The notes below the pieces were generated by a model that did no database searches, had not been told where the DNA came from, and worked only from the letters and a program-made list of their open reading frames with translations. Source: Firmicutes bacterium UBA7510 (GTDB lineage Bacteria > Bacillota > Clostridia > Tissierellales > Sedimentibacteraceae). From it: a DNA stretch of 64,000 nt. A program made the translations under genes and the position numbers. The stretch is from assembly GCA_002479485.1 (NCBI GenBank), contig DLNM01000035.1:188676-252675 (forward strand), written 5' to 3'. How positions within the stretch are numbered: position 1 is the first letter of the stretch; every line of letters begins with the position of its first letter. This document shows positions 35,242-44,458 of the stretch, one piece after another.

Positions 35242-37164
35242 ATGATTAAGTTAACGATGCCTGATGGCAGTGTACGTGAGTACGAAAAAGGAATTAAAGC
35301 AATTGATGTAGCAAAAAGCATAAGTGAAGGATTAGCAAGAGTTATACTTGCTGCTAGCTATAATGATAAAACTATAGATTTACAACAAGAGTTAAATGAA
35401 GATGGAACTATTAAATTCTTAAAGTTTGAAGATGAAGAAGGAAAACATGCGTTTTGGCATACTTCATCACACATACTTGCACAGGCTATACAAAGAATAT
35501 GGCCAGCTGCAAAACTTGCTATAGGTCCATCAATTGCAAATGGATTTTACTATGATATAGATTTAGACTATAGAATAGTGGAAGAAGATTTACCAAAAAT
35601 TGAAGAGGAAATGAAGAAAATTGTTAAGGAAGAGTTAGTTCTTGAGAAATTTGAACTTCCTAGAGCAGAGGCTCTAAAATTTGTAGAAGAAAAAGGAGAA
35701 ATATATAAGGCAGAATTAATAAATGATTTACCTGAAGATGCTATAATTTCATTCTACAAACAAGGAGATTTTGTTGACTTATGCGCTGGACCTCACCTTG
35801 AGTCTACTAAAAAGCCAAAGGCTGTAAAGCTATTAACAATAGCTGGTGCTTATTGGAGAGGAAATGAGAAAAACAAAATGCTTCAAAGGATATATGGTAT
35901 AACTTTTGAAAAGGCTAAAGAACTTGAAGATTATATTAATATGCTAGAAGAGGCTAAGAAAAGAGACCATAGAAAATTAGGTAAAGAACTGGGATTATTC
36001 TTTATGTCAGAAGAAGGACCAGGATTTCCTTTCTTCTTGCCAAAGGGTACTGAGATAAAGAATGAATTAATTAAATTCTGGAGAGAAATCCACAAGGAAG
36101 CAGGATATGTTGAGGTTGAAACTCCTATTATATTAAATAGACATCTTTGGGAAACATCTGGACATTGGTATCACTACAAAGAAAACATGTATACAACAAT
36201 TATAGATGAAGAGGATTTTGCTATTAAGCCTATGAATTGTCCGGGTGGATTATTAGTTTATAAAAATTCACCACATTCATATAAGGATTTCCCTATAAGA
36301 GTTGGAGAACTTGGAAGAGTCCACAGACACGAATTATCAGGCGCTTTACATGGACTTATGAGAGTAAGAACATTTACTCAAGATGATGCTCATATATTTA
36401 TGTTACCTGAACAAATAAAGGATGAAATTAAAAATGTTGCAAACTTAATTGATAGAGTTTATAAAACATTTGGATTTAGCTATAGTGTTGAATTATCAAC
36501 TAGACCAGAGGATTTCTTAGGCGATATTAAAGACTGGGATGCAGCAGAAAATGATTTAAAAGAGGCATTAAATGAACTAGGCTTACCATTTAAAATCAAT
36601 GAAGGTGATGGAGCTTTCTATGGTCCTAAGATTGACTTTAAAATTAGAGATTGCATAGGTAGAGAATGGCAATGCGGAACTATACAGCTTGACTATCAAT
36701 TACCACAGCGTTTCGAAATTGAATATGTTGGAGCTGATGGACAGAAACATAGACCAATTATGATTCATAGAGTTGCTCTTGGTAGCTTAGAGAGATTCTT
36801 TGGCGTATTAATTGAGCAATATGCAGGAGCCTTCCCAACTTGGATAGCTCCAGTACAAGTTAAGATTTTACCTATATCAGATAAATTTAATGATTATGCT
36901 TCAAGCGTTAAAAAACAACTGGAACAAAATGGTATAAAGGTAGAGCTAGATGACAGATCAGAAAAAATTGGCTACAAGATTAGAGAAGCTCAACTTGAGA
37001 AGGTACCTTATATGTTTGTAGTTGGTGAAAAAGAAGCTGAAAGTGGAAATGTTTCTGTAAGAGAAAGAGGAAAAGGTGATATAGGCTCAATGTCAATAGC
37101 AGATATCTCTAGTATAATAGTTAATAAAATTAAATCTCGCGAAAATGATTCGCCAATGGCTTAA
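35242..37164 (+). CDS. thrS: Threonyl-tRNA synthetase
   Basis: A 640-residue class II synthetase of standard length. The order is TGS domain (about 1-60), editing domain with HILAQAIQRIWP and DLCAGPHLEST, then the catalytic core with motif 2 (RVGELGRVHRHELSGALHGLMRVR region) and motif 3 (MIHRVALGSLERFFGVLIEQYAG), and the C-terminal anticodon-binding domain. GGAGG precedes the ATG. It is controlled by the Thr T-box directly upstream, and a terminator follows. Confidence 0.97.
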   Translation: MIKLTMPDGSVREYEKGIKAIDVAKSISEGLARVILAASYNDKTIDLQQELNEDGTIKFLKFEDEEGKHAFWHTSSHILAQAIQRIWPAAKLAIGPSIANGFYYDIDLDYRIVEEDLPKIEEEMKKIVKEELVLEKFELPRAEALKFVEEKGEIYKAELINDLPEDAIISFYKQGDFVDLCAGPHLESTKKPKAVKLLTIAGAYWRGNEKNKMLQRIYGITFEKAKELEDYINMLEEAKKRDHRKLGKELGLFFMSEEGPGFPFFLPKGTEIKNELIKFWREIHKEAGYVEVETPIILNRHLWETSGHWYHYKENMYTTIIDEEDFAIKPMNCPGGLLVYKNSPHSYKDFPIRVGELGRVHRHELSGALHGLMRVRTFTQDDAHIFMLPEQIKDEIKNVANLIDRVYKTFGFSYSVELSTRPEDFLGDIKDWDAAENDLKEALNELGLPFKINEGDGAFYGPKIDFKIRDCIGREWQCGTIQLDYQLPQRFEIEYVGADGQKHRPIMIHRVALGSLERFFGVLIEQYAGAFPTWIAPVQVKILPISDKFNDYASSVKKQLEQNGIKVELDDRSEKIGYKIREAQLEKVPYMFVVGEKEAESGNVSVRERGKGDIGSMSIADISSIIVNKIKSRENDSPMA

Positions 37165-37187
37165 ATTTAATAAAAAATTTAAAATAG

Positions 37188-37223
37188 AAAGCTTTACACT
37201 GCTATATAGTGTAAAGCTTTTTT
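37188..37223 (+). terminator. Intrinsic terminator after thrS
   Basis: A perfect 13-bp stem, AAAGCTTTACACT (37188-37200) with its complement at 37208-37220, followed by a T-run. Confidence 0.88.
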
Positions 37224-37304
37224 ATTTAACATTTATTTTATAAATACATATTATGTTTAGTGATTATTATTAATTTTCGATTAGTCAAAAGAGGTGGTGA
37301 TGTC

Positions 37305-37724
37305 TTGTCTTTTGTAGAAGAGGAAGTAACTATACCGATTGATGCTGATAAAGCACAGCAGCTATGTATAATAAATAAGCAAATTTTTGCTAGTACAGCA
37401 ATTATATTTGCTATCCTAATAACTATATTAGTTTTAAAAGGCTTTAAAAAGGTTTTATTCATTGAGGATTTAGAGGAAATAGAAAGAATTACAACAATCA
37501 ATGATAGATTAGTGAAATTTTCTATACTTATAGTTTTAATAGTATCATTTTATTATTTATATCAGTCTTTAGAAAATTATCAAACTAGCTGTGATTATGT
37601 AGAAAAAAATTATGTTGTAGCAAACACATTATCAGTACTTGCTGCAATTATTAAATTCTGGACTATATACAGTTCAAGCAATAATACTTTAAATGAAGAA
37701 GAAACTGAAACAGAAATAATATAA
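37305..37724 (+). CDS. Small membrane protein of unknown function
   Basis: About 139 residues. The TTG at 37305 has AGGTGG at 37292-37297; an in-frame ATG at 37260 lies before this site and is less likely. Three hydrophobic segments are visible (about residues 27-48, 72-92 and 105-120). The first is preceded by an acidic N terminus and the last followed by an acidic Glu/Thr tail. I do not recognise a family. It stands alone between the thrS terminator and the ktrB leader. Confidence 0.5.
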   Translation: MSFVEEEVTIPIDADKAQQLCIINKQIFASTAIIFAILITILVLKGFKKVLFIEDLEEIERITTINDRLVKFSILIVLIVSFYYLYQSLENYQTSCDYVEKNYVVANTLSVLAAIIKFWTIYSSSNNTLNEEETETEII

Positions 37725-37819
37725 ATTGTCGTAATTTGTAGACAAAAGTCGTTTATAAATACATATTTAAATGCTTGTTAATAAATTTAATAAATTTGTT
37801 AATATATAACAAATATCCC

Positions 37820-37848
37820 TTGCTTTTTAGCAAACAATAATATATAAT
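37820..37848 (+). promoter_or_regulatory. Putative promoter of the ktrBA leader
   Basis: TTGCTT (37820-37825), a 17-base spacer and TATAAT (37843-37848). It would give a leader of roughly 230 bases before ktrB. Confidence 0.6.
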
Positions 37849-37868
37849 CCAACATATATTTAATTTGA

Positions 37869-37911
37869 GGCATAACTTGCATCTTTTAAGAATAGCAAGG
37901 TATGTCTTTTT
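37869..37911 (+). terminator. Terminator-like hairpin inside the ktrB leader
   Basis: GGCATAACTTGC (37869-37880) pairs with GCAAGGTATGTC (37895-37906), with one mismatch and one G-U pair, and runs directly into five T residues. It lies only about 15-50 bases after the predicted start point, so it could act as an attenuator. The rest of the 360-base gap from 37725 to 38085 holds an 8-codon ORF and otherwise AT-rich sequence. Confidence 0.6.
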
Positions 37912-37959
37912 ATCAGTAGTAAATTAGTACTATAAATATTATTATAGGGAGGATTACAT

Positions 37960-37986
37960 ATGATATATAAAAACAATGATTTCTGA
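37960..37986 (+). CDS. Eight-codon ORF in the ktrB leader
   Basis: ATG at 37960 and TGA at 37984-37986 encode MIYKNNDF. It has a very strong binding site (AGGGAGGA, 37947-37954) for so short a product. It lies between the leader hairpin and ktrB and may serve as an upstream ORF; chance occurrence cannot be excluded. Confidence 0.35.
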   Translation: MIYKNNDF

Positions 37987-38085
37987 AATATTAGCTAAAT
38001 TGTTTTAAATATCTAAAATATGTTAATAATAAATTAAATTAACTCGTGAGGGTTAAATATTATAGATTAAAAGAGAGTAGCTAAA

Positions 38086-39393
38086 ATGAATTATTTTAAA
38101 AAAAATCATTTGAATAAAATTACACCTGGACAGGTAATCGCATTGGGTTTTTGTGCAGTTATATTAACAGGGGCAATATTGCTTATGCTTCCAATATCAG
38201 CAAATGAAGGAGTATCTGTTTCATTTATAGATGCTTTGTTTACTTCAACAAGTGCAGTTTGTGTAACTGGATTAATTGCGATTGATACAGCTGATACTTT
38301 TAATGTTTTCGGACGTACAATTGTGGCTTTACTGATACAAATAGGGGGCCTAGGCGTTACATCTATTGGTGTTGGAATAATTATGATAGTTGGACGACGT
38401 GTTGGATTCAAACAAAGAACGTTAGTAAAAGAGGCATGGAACTTAAATTCATTTAAAGGTATAGTAAAGCTTGTAAGAGCTGTTTTATTAATGACCTTAT
38501 GCTTTGAATTAGTAGGTGCTATATTAAGTTTTATTGTGTTTAGACAAGATTATAATACTTTGGATGCAATGGGAATTAGTATTTTTCACTCTGTAGCAGC
38601 ATTTAATAACTCAGGTTTTGATATATTGGGAGGTTTGAGAAATTTAATTCCATATCAAGATAATATTCTTTTAAATCTAACCACTTGTGGATTAATAATT
38701 TTTGGTGGTCTTGGTTTTTTAGTAATTATAGATATAATTAGGACACGATCATTTAGGAAATTAGCTTTGCATTCTAAGGTAGTTATAACAACAACAATTG
38801 CTTTGTTGATTGTTGGAACACTACTTTTAAAATGGACTGAGGATGTTACTTGGTTGGGGGCGTTTTTTCAGAGTACATCATCAAGAACAGCAGGTTTTAG
38901 TACATATCCGATAGGTAACTTTACAAATGCAGGACTATTGACATTGACAGTCTTAATGTTTATTGGAGCTTCCCCTGGATCTACAGGTGGTGGAATCAAA
39001 ACAAGCACATTGTTTGTTTTAATTCAATCAATAAAAAGTATTGTTACAAATCAACATTGTGAGTCATTTAAGAGAACAATTCCTTACGATGTTATTATTA
39101 AGTCGTTTATAATAATGATATTGTCATTATCATTAGTTTTAGTTGCAACATTTATATTGTGTGTTCTAGAGCCAGAATACTCTTTAATACAAAACCTGTT
39201 TGAAGTGACATCTGCTTTTGGTACAGTTGGATTGTCAACAGGTATCACACCTGATTTAAGTACGGGAAGTAAATCGCTTTTGATATTGATTATGTATATA
39301 GGTAGATTAGGTCCACTAACTATAGCAACATTGTGGTTTGATAGAGAAAAATCTAGTATTCATTATTCTGAAGAGATTATTACAATAGGATAG
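38086..39393 (+). CDS. ktrB: TrkH/KtrB-family potassium uptake channel subunit
   Basis: A 435-residue membrane protein with four M1-P-M2 repeats. Selectivity-filter regions are visible as TSAVCVTGLI, AAFNNSGFDI, SSRTAGFST and TSAFGTVGLSTGI, plus the intramembrane loop GASPGSTGGGIKTST in the third repeat that gates flow. The 435-residue length and pairing with a single-domain KtrA fit KtrB rather than the longer TrkH. It moves K+ inward under control of the KtrA ring encoded 44 bases downstream. Confidence 0.94.
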   Translation: MNYFKKNHLNKITPGQVIALGFCAVILTGAILLMLPISANEGVSVSFIDALFTSTSAVCVTGLIAIDTADTFNVFGRTIVALLIQIGGLGVTSIGVGIIMIVGRRVGFKQRTLVKEAWNLNSFKGIVKLVRAVLLMTLCFELVGAILSFIVFRQDYNTLDAMGISIFHSVAAFNNSGFDILGGLRNLIPYQDNILLNLTTCGLIIFGGLGFLVIIDIIRTRSFRKLALHSKVVITTTIALLIVGTLLLKWTEDVTWLGAFFQSTSSRTAGFSTYPIGNFTNAGLLTLTVLMFIGASPGSTGGGIKTSTLFVLIQSIKSIVTNQHCESFKRTIPYDVIIKSFIIMILSLSLVLVATFILCVLEPEYSLIQNLFEVTSAFGTVGLSTGITPDLSTGSKSLLILIMYIGRLGPLTIATLWFDREKSSIHYSEEIITIG

Positions 39394-39437
39394 ATTAGAT
39401 AGTTATTATAGATAAGATTGTGCAATTGGAGGTTAAA

Positions 39438-40103
39438 ATGTATAGTAATAAAAAAACAGCTGCAATTGCTGTTGTCGGTTTAGGTAGATTTGGTATGGCA
39501 TTAGCTAAAGGCTTATGCGAGCTTGGTAAAGAAGTATTAGTTATTGATGAAAGTGAAGCTAAGATTAAAGAATTAAGAGGTTATACAGAGTATGCTTTTG
39601 TATGTGATAAGCTTACTAAAGAGGCATTATCTGAAGCTGGTATACAAAACTGTGAGGTTGTGGTAGTTTGTATTGGACAAAGAATTGATGTTAGCATACT
39701 TGTTACATTACATGCAGTAAGTTTGGGAGTTCCAAAAGTTATTGCAAAGGCAACAAGCAATGAGCAAGGATATGTACTTGAAAAAATTGGCGCAGAGGTA
39801 GTTTACCCTGAACATGATATGGCAGTTAGGCTTGCAAAAAGAATTGTAAATAATAATGTTATAGATTATCTTTCATTAAATAATGAGATAGAAATATCTG
39901 AACTAAAGATTCTAAATAGATATATAGGAAAATCTATAAATGAAGCAAATATTAGAAAAAATAACAAGTTAAATATTATAGCTATAAAACATAAGGACGA
40001 TATTATTACTGAAATTTATCCTGAATATGTATTTAAGGAGAATGATATAATAGTTGTAATTGGCAAAAAAGAGAATATACAGAACTTTGAAGCACTACAA
40101 TAA
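39438..40103 (+). CDS. ktrA: KtrA-type potassium channel regulatory subunit
   Basis: A 221-residue RCK protein. The N-terminal Rossmann fold has VVGLGRFGMALAKGL and VLVIDESEAKIKEL, binding NAD(H) or ATP/ADP; the C-terminal 75 residues are a TrkA-C domain (NNKLNIIAIKHKDDII), often a c-di-AMP site in Firmicutes. GGAGG at 39428-39432 identifies the ATG at 39438 as start; the GTG at 39420 is upstream of that site. It is followed by a terminator at 40111. Confidence 0.94.
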   Translation: MYSNKKTAAIAVVGLGRFGMALAKGLCELGKEVLVIDESEAKIKELRGYTEYAFVCDKLTKEALSEAGIQNCEVVVVCIGQRIDVSILVTLHAVSLGVPKVIAKATSNEQGYVLEKIGAEVVYPEHDMAVRLAKRIVNNNVIDYLSLNNEIEISELKILNRYIGKSINEANIRKNNKLNIIAIKHKDDIITEIYPEYVFKENDIIVVIGKKENIQNFEALQ

Positions 40104-40110
40104 TTATCCT

Positions 40111-40143
40111 AAGGCAGCTTTTCTTATTAGTTAAAGCTGCCTT
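40111..40143 (+). terminator. Intrinsic terminator after ktrA
   Basis: AAGGCAGCTTT (40111-40121) and AAAGCTGCCTT (40133-40143) form an 11-bp stem; only a short T-run follows. Confidence 0.75.
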
Positions 40144-40272
40144 TAAATATTATTAGATAATTAAATTGATTTCTAATCTAATTCTAATACATGACTAAAG
40201 ATTATTTAATATTGCAGACATATAATAAATACATAAGGTAAACAATATTATATACTTTGAGGAGAGAGAAAA

Positions 40273-40785
40273 ATGAAGGTTACAATTGAATTAATTGATG
40301 AGTTAAGAAGCAGGGTAAATATAACATACGACGAAGCTAAAAAAACACTTGAGAAAAACGATGGAGATTTAATTAAATCAATCATTGAGCTAGAAGAAAA
40401 AAAAGGTGCTAAGATAGCTGGAACTGTAAAGACTAATAATAAGGATGGATTTGCTGATTTTGTTGACAAGGTATTACAGTTAAGATTTAGTATTAAAAGT
40501 AAAGAAGGAGAGGTTTTAATTAACGTTCCTTTAGTATTAGTTGCATTAACATTCTTGATGGCATTTTGGGTGGTTATTATAGGTTTAGCAATTGCTATAA
40601 TATACTCATGTAATATTAAAATCTACAAGGCTAAAAAATTTACAAATGTTAGTGACATAAAGCAAAATTTTAAGCAAACAGTTAATAAGGTTAAAACTAC
40701 TACAGAAAGAATATTTGACAACAACGAAGAAGTAAATATTACAAATAATAATAAAGACGATGACAACGAAATAACTATAGAATAG
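40273..40785 (+). CDS. DUF4342-type membrane protein with UBA-like N terminus
   Basis: A 170-residue protein. Residues 1-45 (LIDELRSRVNITYDEAKKTLEKNDGD, read in two halves) resemble the UBA/TS-N-like helix bundle of DUF4342 and of elongation factor Ts. Residues about 75-115 are the rest of DUF4342, including one or two membrane helices. The C terminus is Asn/Asp/Lys rich. DUF4342 has no known function; the fold suggests protein or nascent-chain binding at the membrane. GAGGAGAG precedes the ATG. Terminators lie on both sides, so it is monocistronic. Confidence 0.78.
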   Translation: MKVTIELIDELRSRVNITYDEAKKTLEKNDGDLIKSIIELEEKKGAKIAGTVKTNNKDGFADFVDKVLQLRFSIKSKEGEVLINVPLVLVALTFLMAFWVVIIGLAIAIIYSCNIKIYKAKKFTNVSDIKQNFKQTVNKVKTTTERIFDNNEEVNITNNNKDDDNEITIE

Positions 40786-40786
40786 G

Positions 40787-40810
40787 ACTTAGCACATAGT
40801 GCTAAGTTTT
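40787..40810 (+). terminator. Intrinsic terminator after the DUF4342 gene
   Basis: ACTTAGCAC (40787-40795) and GTGCTAAGT (40799-40807) form a 9-bp stem with a 3-base loop and a short T-tract. Confidence 0.75.
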
Positions 40811-40818
40811 ATTATTTT

Positions 40819-40848
40819 TTGACACTTCATCCTGATTTGTAGTATAAT
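40819..40848 (+). promoter_or_regulatory. Promoter of the MBOAT-DHHW operon
   Basis: TTGACA (40819-40824), an 18-base spacer and TATAAT (40843-40848). Confidence 0.75.
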
Positions 40849-40883
40849 GTAAAATATTGCTAATTGTGTACATTGGAGGTATC

Positions 40884-42296
40884 ATGGTTTTTTCGAGTAT
40901 TTTTTTCTTATATGGTTTTTTACCAATAACTCTTGTTTTGTATTTTTCTATCAAAAATATTTTGTATAGGAATATAATTTTGACATTAGTTTCTCTGTTT
41001 TTTTATGCTTGGGGAGAGCCTATATATGTAAGTCTTATGATTTTTAGTGCATATATAGTATATTTAAGTGGGATTATTATAGAAAAATTTAAGAACAAAT
41101 GGCAAGCAAAAGCTGCTGTTATTGGGTCTGTAGTTATTAATTTAGCACTTTTATGCTTTTTTAAATATACAGGCTTTTTTATAGATAATATTAATTTTTT
41201 ATTTAATTTAGACATAATAGCCCCAGCTATTAGACTGCCTATAGGTATATCGTTTTTTACGTTTCAAACTCTGTCCTATAGTATAGATGTATATAGAGGT
41301 GATGTTAATACGCAAAAATCTTATATGAATTTGCTTTTGTATGTTTCATTATTTCCTCAGTTAATTGCTGGTCCAATAGTTAGATATAGTGAAATAGCTG
41401 AGCAAATTAATCATAGAAAAACTACACTTGATGATTTAAGTGAAGGTATAACAAGATTCATTAGAGGATTAGGAAAAAAAGTTTTGATAGCCAATATTGC
41501 TGGAAGCTTGACTAGTCAATGTCTAGATGTGCAAACTAGCTCAATTTCTGTTGTTATGTCATGGCTCGGAATAATACTTTATACTATACAGATATATTTT
41601 GATTTTTCTGGTTACTCTGATATGGCAATAGGTCTTGGTAGAATATTTGGTTTTAGATATAACGAGAATTTTAACTATCCATATATATCACGCAGTATAA
41701 CTGAATTTTGGAGAAGATGGCATATTTCTCTTGGTTCATTTTTTAGAGATTATGTGTATATACCACTTGGCGGCAATAAAAAAAGACAGCTATTAAATCT
41801 ATCAATTGTATGGTTTTTAACAGGTTTTTGGCATGGTGCATCTTGGAATTTTATATTGTGGGGTCTATATTACGGTGTTTTTGTGATTATAGAAAAGATT
41901 TTTATGCTTAAGATATTAAGCAAAATTCCAAAAGCATTGGCACATATTTATACGATGTTAATAGTTATATTTGGTTGGGTACTGTTCTACTTTACTGATG
42001 TAAGTAGCGGTATTAATTATATTTTAACAATGCTTGGATTAAAGGGTAACCCTATATTTGACCTTAATACTGAAATATTTTTAAAGAGTAATTTCATATT
42101 TTTTATAGTTTCAATAATATTTTGTATGCCAATTCAAAATGTATTTATCAAATACTTTAAAAAGAAAAATGAAAACTCATTAAGTAATAGATTTGCTAAT
42201 TTAACGCCAATTGCGTTTAATTTAATAATATTTTTAATTGTAACTTCAGTACTTGTTGGTGAATCTTATAATCCATTTTTATATTTTAGATTTTAG
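40884..42296 (+). CDS. MBOAT-family O-acyltransferase (AlgI/PatA/DltB-like)
   Basis: A 470-residue multi-pass protein. The MBOAT signature is clear: PIGISFFTFQTLSYSIDVYRG, FPQLIAGPIVRY, DFSGYSDMAIGLGR and the catalytic His region FWRRWHISLGSFFRDYVYIPLGG and FWHGASWNFILWG. Such enzymes move acetyl groups across the membrane for O-acetylation of polysaccharides or peptidoglycan. GGAGG at 40876-40880 selects the ATG at 40884. It is followed 15 bases later by a DHHW protein that likely completes the acetyl transfer outside. Confidence 0.93.
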   Translation: MVFSSIFFLYGFLPITLVLYFSIKNILYRNIILTLVSLFFYAWGEPIYVSLMIFSAYIVYLSGIIIEKFKNKWQAKAAVIGSVVINLALLCFFKYTGFFIDNINFLFNLDIIAPAIRLPIGISFFTFQTLSYSIDVYRGDVNTQKSYMNLLLYVSLFPQLIAGPIVRYSEIAEQINHRKTTLDDLSEGITRFIRGLGKKVLIANIAGSLTSQCLDVQTSSISVVMSWLGIILYTIQIYFDFSGYSDMAIGLGRIFGFRYNENFNYPYISRSITEFWRRWHISLGSFFRDYVYIPLGGNKKRQLLNLSIVWFLTGFWHGASWNFILWGLYYGVFVIIEKIFMLKILSKIPKALAHIYTMLIVIFGWVLFYFTDVSSGINYILTMLGLKGNPIFDLNTEIFLKSNFIFFIVSIIFCMPIQNVFIKYFKKKNENSLSNRFANLTPIAFNLIIFLIVTSVLVGESYNPFLYFRF

Positions 42297-42311
42297 AAAG
42301 CGAGGTATAAT

Positions 42312-43550
42312 ATGCATAGAAATAATATTTATAAAATAATAAATGTGGTAGCTTTTTTAGTAATTATATTTACATTATTTGTACTTAACCTTTTGTTTTC
42401 TAATAAATCTGGAATTTCAGAAAGAGAAAAAAGAGAACTTGCTTCGATGTCTAATTTGACAGCTAAAAACTATGCTGATGGTAGCTTTTTTAAGGACTAT
42501 GAAACATATTTTGCCGATAGATTTGTGTTTAGAGATTCATTTATACATATTAGTGATATATTTATGAGCTTTAAGGGTTATGCATCTGATGGAGTTGAAA
42601 TTGTAAAAACTAACGCAAATTTAATTAATGGTTCATCAGAAAATAATGAGGTTAGTAATTTTGGACAGTTTATAATTGTCAATAATATAGGTTTTGAAAC
42701 CTTTATATATAATGAGTATTTTATGAGTTTTTACATTAATGCTATAAATTACTATGCAGATAATATTAATGAAGATGTTAAAATATATTCTATACTTGTT
42801 CCAACATCAATAGAATTCAATTTGCCAGAAAAATATACTTCTTTAACCGAATCTCAAAAGAAAGGTATTGATTATGTTAATGGTAAGTTTAGAGATAATG
42901 TAAATAGTGTTGATGTTTATTCAAATTTAGAGGCAAATAAGGATGAGTATCTATATTTTAAAACTGACCATCATTGGACTGCACTAGGTGCATATAGAGC
43001 ATATGAGGCGTTTATGCTAGAAAAGGATGAGAAACCAGCTACTTTAGATAGCTATGAAAGAATTGAAAGCAAATCTGAATATCTTGGCTCAATTTATGGA
43101 ATTACGTCTAACAAAAAACTAGAAAATAATAGGGATAATATCTGGTATTATAACATAAATGAGCCCTTAACTTATGAGGTACACGATAAAAATAATGAAG
43201 TAACCTATGATGAATCGGTTTTCTACCCAAGATATTTTAATAGAGAAGGTAAGTATGCAGTGTTTATGGGCGGTGATGTTGCTTTTGCTAAAATTACAAC
43301 TAAAAACACTGATAAGAAAAAGATAATGATTATAAAGGACTCATATGCAAATGCATTTATACCTTTTTTAATTCCTCATTATAGTGAAATATATGTTGCT
43401 GATCCGAGAAGTTGTCAGTATAATATTATAAATACTATTGAACAAAATAATATAGATGAACTACTTTTTATCGATTATGCTATGACGTTAAATTTACCTG
43501 AATTTTCAGAAATGATTAAAAATTTAGCTATACGAAATCCCAATGAATAG
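42312..43550 (+). CDS. DHHW-family (AlgX/AlgJ-like) secreted acetyltransferase partner
   Basis: A 412-residue protein with one N-terminal membrane anchor (about 8-30). Its mark is KTDHHWTALGAYRAYE near residue 217, the DHHW motif of the SGNH/AlgX-like fold; the segment IMIIKDSYANAFIPFLIPHY carries a DSYA motif with the likely nucleophile Ser. Together with the upstream MBOAT protein it forms the common two-gene module that O-acetylates a cell-surface polysaccharide; the polysaccharide is not identifiable here. The start has a GAGG-type site (gcgagg) upstream. Confidence 0.9.
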   Translation: MHRNNIYKIINVVAFLVIIFTLFVLNLLFSNKSGISEREKRELASMSNLTAKNYADGSFFKDYETYFADRFVFRDSFIHISDIFMSFKGYASDGVEIVKTNANLINGSSENNEVSNFGQFIIVNNIGFETFIYNEYFMSFYINAINYYADNINEDVKIYSILVPTSIEFNLPEKYTSLTESQKKGIDYVNGKFRDNVNSVDVYSNLEANKDEYLYFKTDHHWTALGAYRAYEAFMLEKDEKPATLDSYERIESKSEYLGSIYGITSNKKLENNRDNIWYYNINEPLTYEVHDKNNEVTYDESVFYPRYFNREGKYAVFMGGDVAFAKITTKNTDKKKIMIIKDSYANAFIPFLIPHYSEIYVADPRSCQYNIINTIEQNNIDELLFIDYAMTLNLPEFSEMIKNLAIRNPNE

Positions 43551-43607
43551 TTTTAATCTATTTTTAATAAAGTATTAAAGTTGAATTAATTTTTTATATG
43601 TAAAATA

Positions 43608-43638
43608 TATAAATAAAATATAAATTATTTTATTTATA
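43608..43638. repeat. 13-bp perfect AT-only inverted repeat
   Basis: TATAAATAAAATA (43608-43620), a 5-base spacer and TATTTTATTTATA (43626-43638) upstream of the response-regulator leader. It could form a hairpin or be a protein binding site. At this base composition long AT palindromes are less surprising than elsewhere. Confidence 0.5.
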
Positions 43639-43655
43639 ATCTAAGAGGGGCGATA

Positions 43656-43770
43656 GTGTGAAAAAAACACTTCACAACGTGAAACGTATTTCACGATTAG
43701 AAAAATCAAAAAACGATTTTTCATTTATATTTATGATGCCACTATGTGGCGTTATGGAGGAAATTATGGA
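43656..43770 (+). repeat. Array of four hairpins ending in the response-regulator ribosome site
   Basis: Four stems in tandem: TGTGAA/TTCACA (43657-43662 with 43671-43676), CGTGAAA/TTTCACG (43678-43684 with 43689-43695), GAAAAATC/GATTTTTC (43700-43707 with 43715-43722) and GCCAC/GTGGC (43738-43742 with 43746-43750). The last arm leads directly into GTTATGGAGGAAATTATGG, which holds the binding site and start. The segment 43746-43770 differs from 58890-58914, before ruvB, at one base of 25. Confidence 0.75.
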
Positions 43771-44458
43771 AGCTAAAAAGAAAATTTTAATAGTTGAAGA
43801 TGAACAAAAAATAGCCCGTTTTTTAGAGCTAGAGCTTAATTATGAAGGTTATGATGTTAAAATAGCTAACAATGGTAGAGACGGCTTTGAAAAGGGTAAA
43901 AATGAAAATATTGATTTAATCGTACTTGATTTAATGCTACCTGGCTTAAGTGGTATAGAAGTTTGTAGAAGAATACGACAAACATCTGATGTGCCTATAA
44001 TTATGCTTACAGCTAAGGATGATATATCAGATAAAATTACAGGTCTAGACATTGGTGCAGATGATTATATGACAAAGCCATTTGCTGTTGAAGAGTTACT
44101 TGCACGTATTAGAGTCTTACTTAAAAGAAAATATGTTTCGAAAATCACTGGTGATAAAAATGTTATCAAATGTGGTCTATTAAGCCTATATAAGGATAAT
44201 TACAGAGTAGAGTATAACAAGGATATTATTGATCTTACAAAAAAAGAATTTGAATTATTAGAATATATGTTGAAAAATAAAGATTTAGTTTTATCCAGAG
44301 AAAAAATATTAGATAAAGTTTGGGGATATGACTACTTTGGTGATACAAATGTAATAGATGTTTATATAAGATATTTAAGAAGTAAAATAGATCAAAAATA
44401 TAACGTAAATCTAATTGAAACAGTTAGAGGAGTAGGTTATATTATAAGGGAAAAATAA
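43766..44458 (+). CDS. OmpR/PhoB-family response regulator
   Basis: A 230-residue two-domain regulator. The receiver domain has the acidic pair in VEDEQK, phospho-acceptor Asp55 (VLDLMLPG), Thr82 and Lys104 (MTKPF). The winged-helix domain is in the C-terminal 100 residues (LTKKEFELLEYML, YIRYLRSKID, ETVRGVGYIIREK). The correct start is 43766, where GGAGG precedes ATG; an in-frame ATG at 43658 would translate the hairpin array. It ends directly against the histidine kinase gene. The target genes are unknown. Confidence 0.94.
   Translation: MEAKKKILIVEDEQKIARFLELELNYEGYDVKIANNGRDGFEKGKNENIDLIVLDLMLPGLSGIEVCRRIRQTSDVPIIMLTAKDDISDKITGLDIGADDYMTKPFAVEELLARIRVLLKRKYVSKITGDKNVIKCGLLSLYKDNYRVEYNKDIIDLTKKEFELLEYMLKNKDLVLSREKILDKVWGYDYFGDTNVIDVYIRYLRSKIDQKYNVNLIETVRGVGYIIREK

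Noticed and set aside
37725..38085. c-di-AMP (ydaO) riboswitch before ktrB
   Set aside because: Expected on functional grounds, but I could not find the conserved core; only a simple terminator-like hairpin is visible.
43658..43765. N-terminal extension of the response regulator
   Set aside because: The extra 36 codons translate the hairpin array, and GGAGG sits directly before the ATG at 43766. The same artefact occurs at ruvB (58856-58909).
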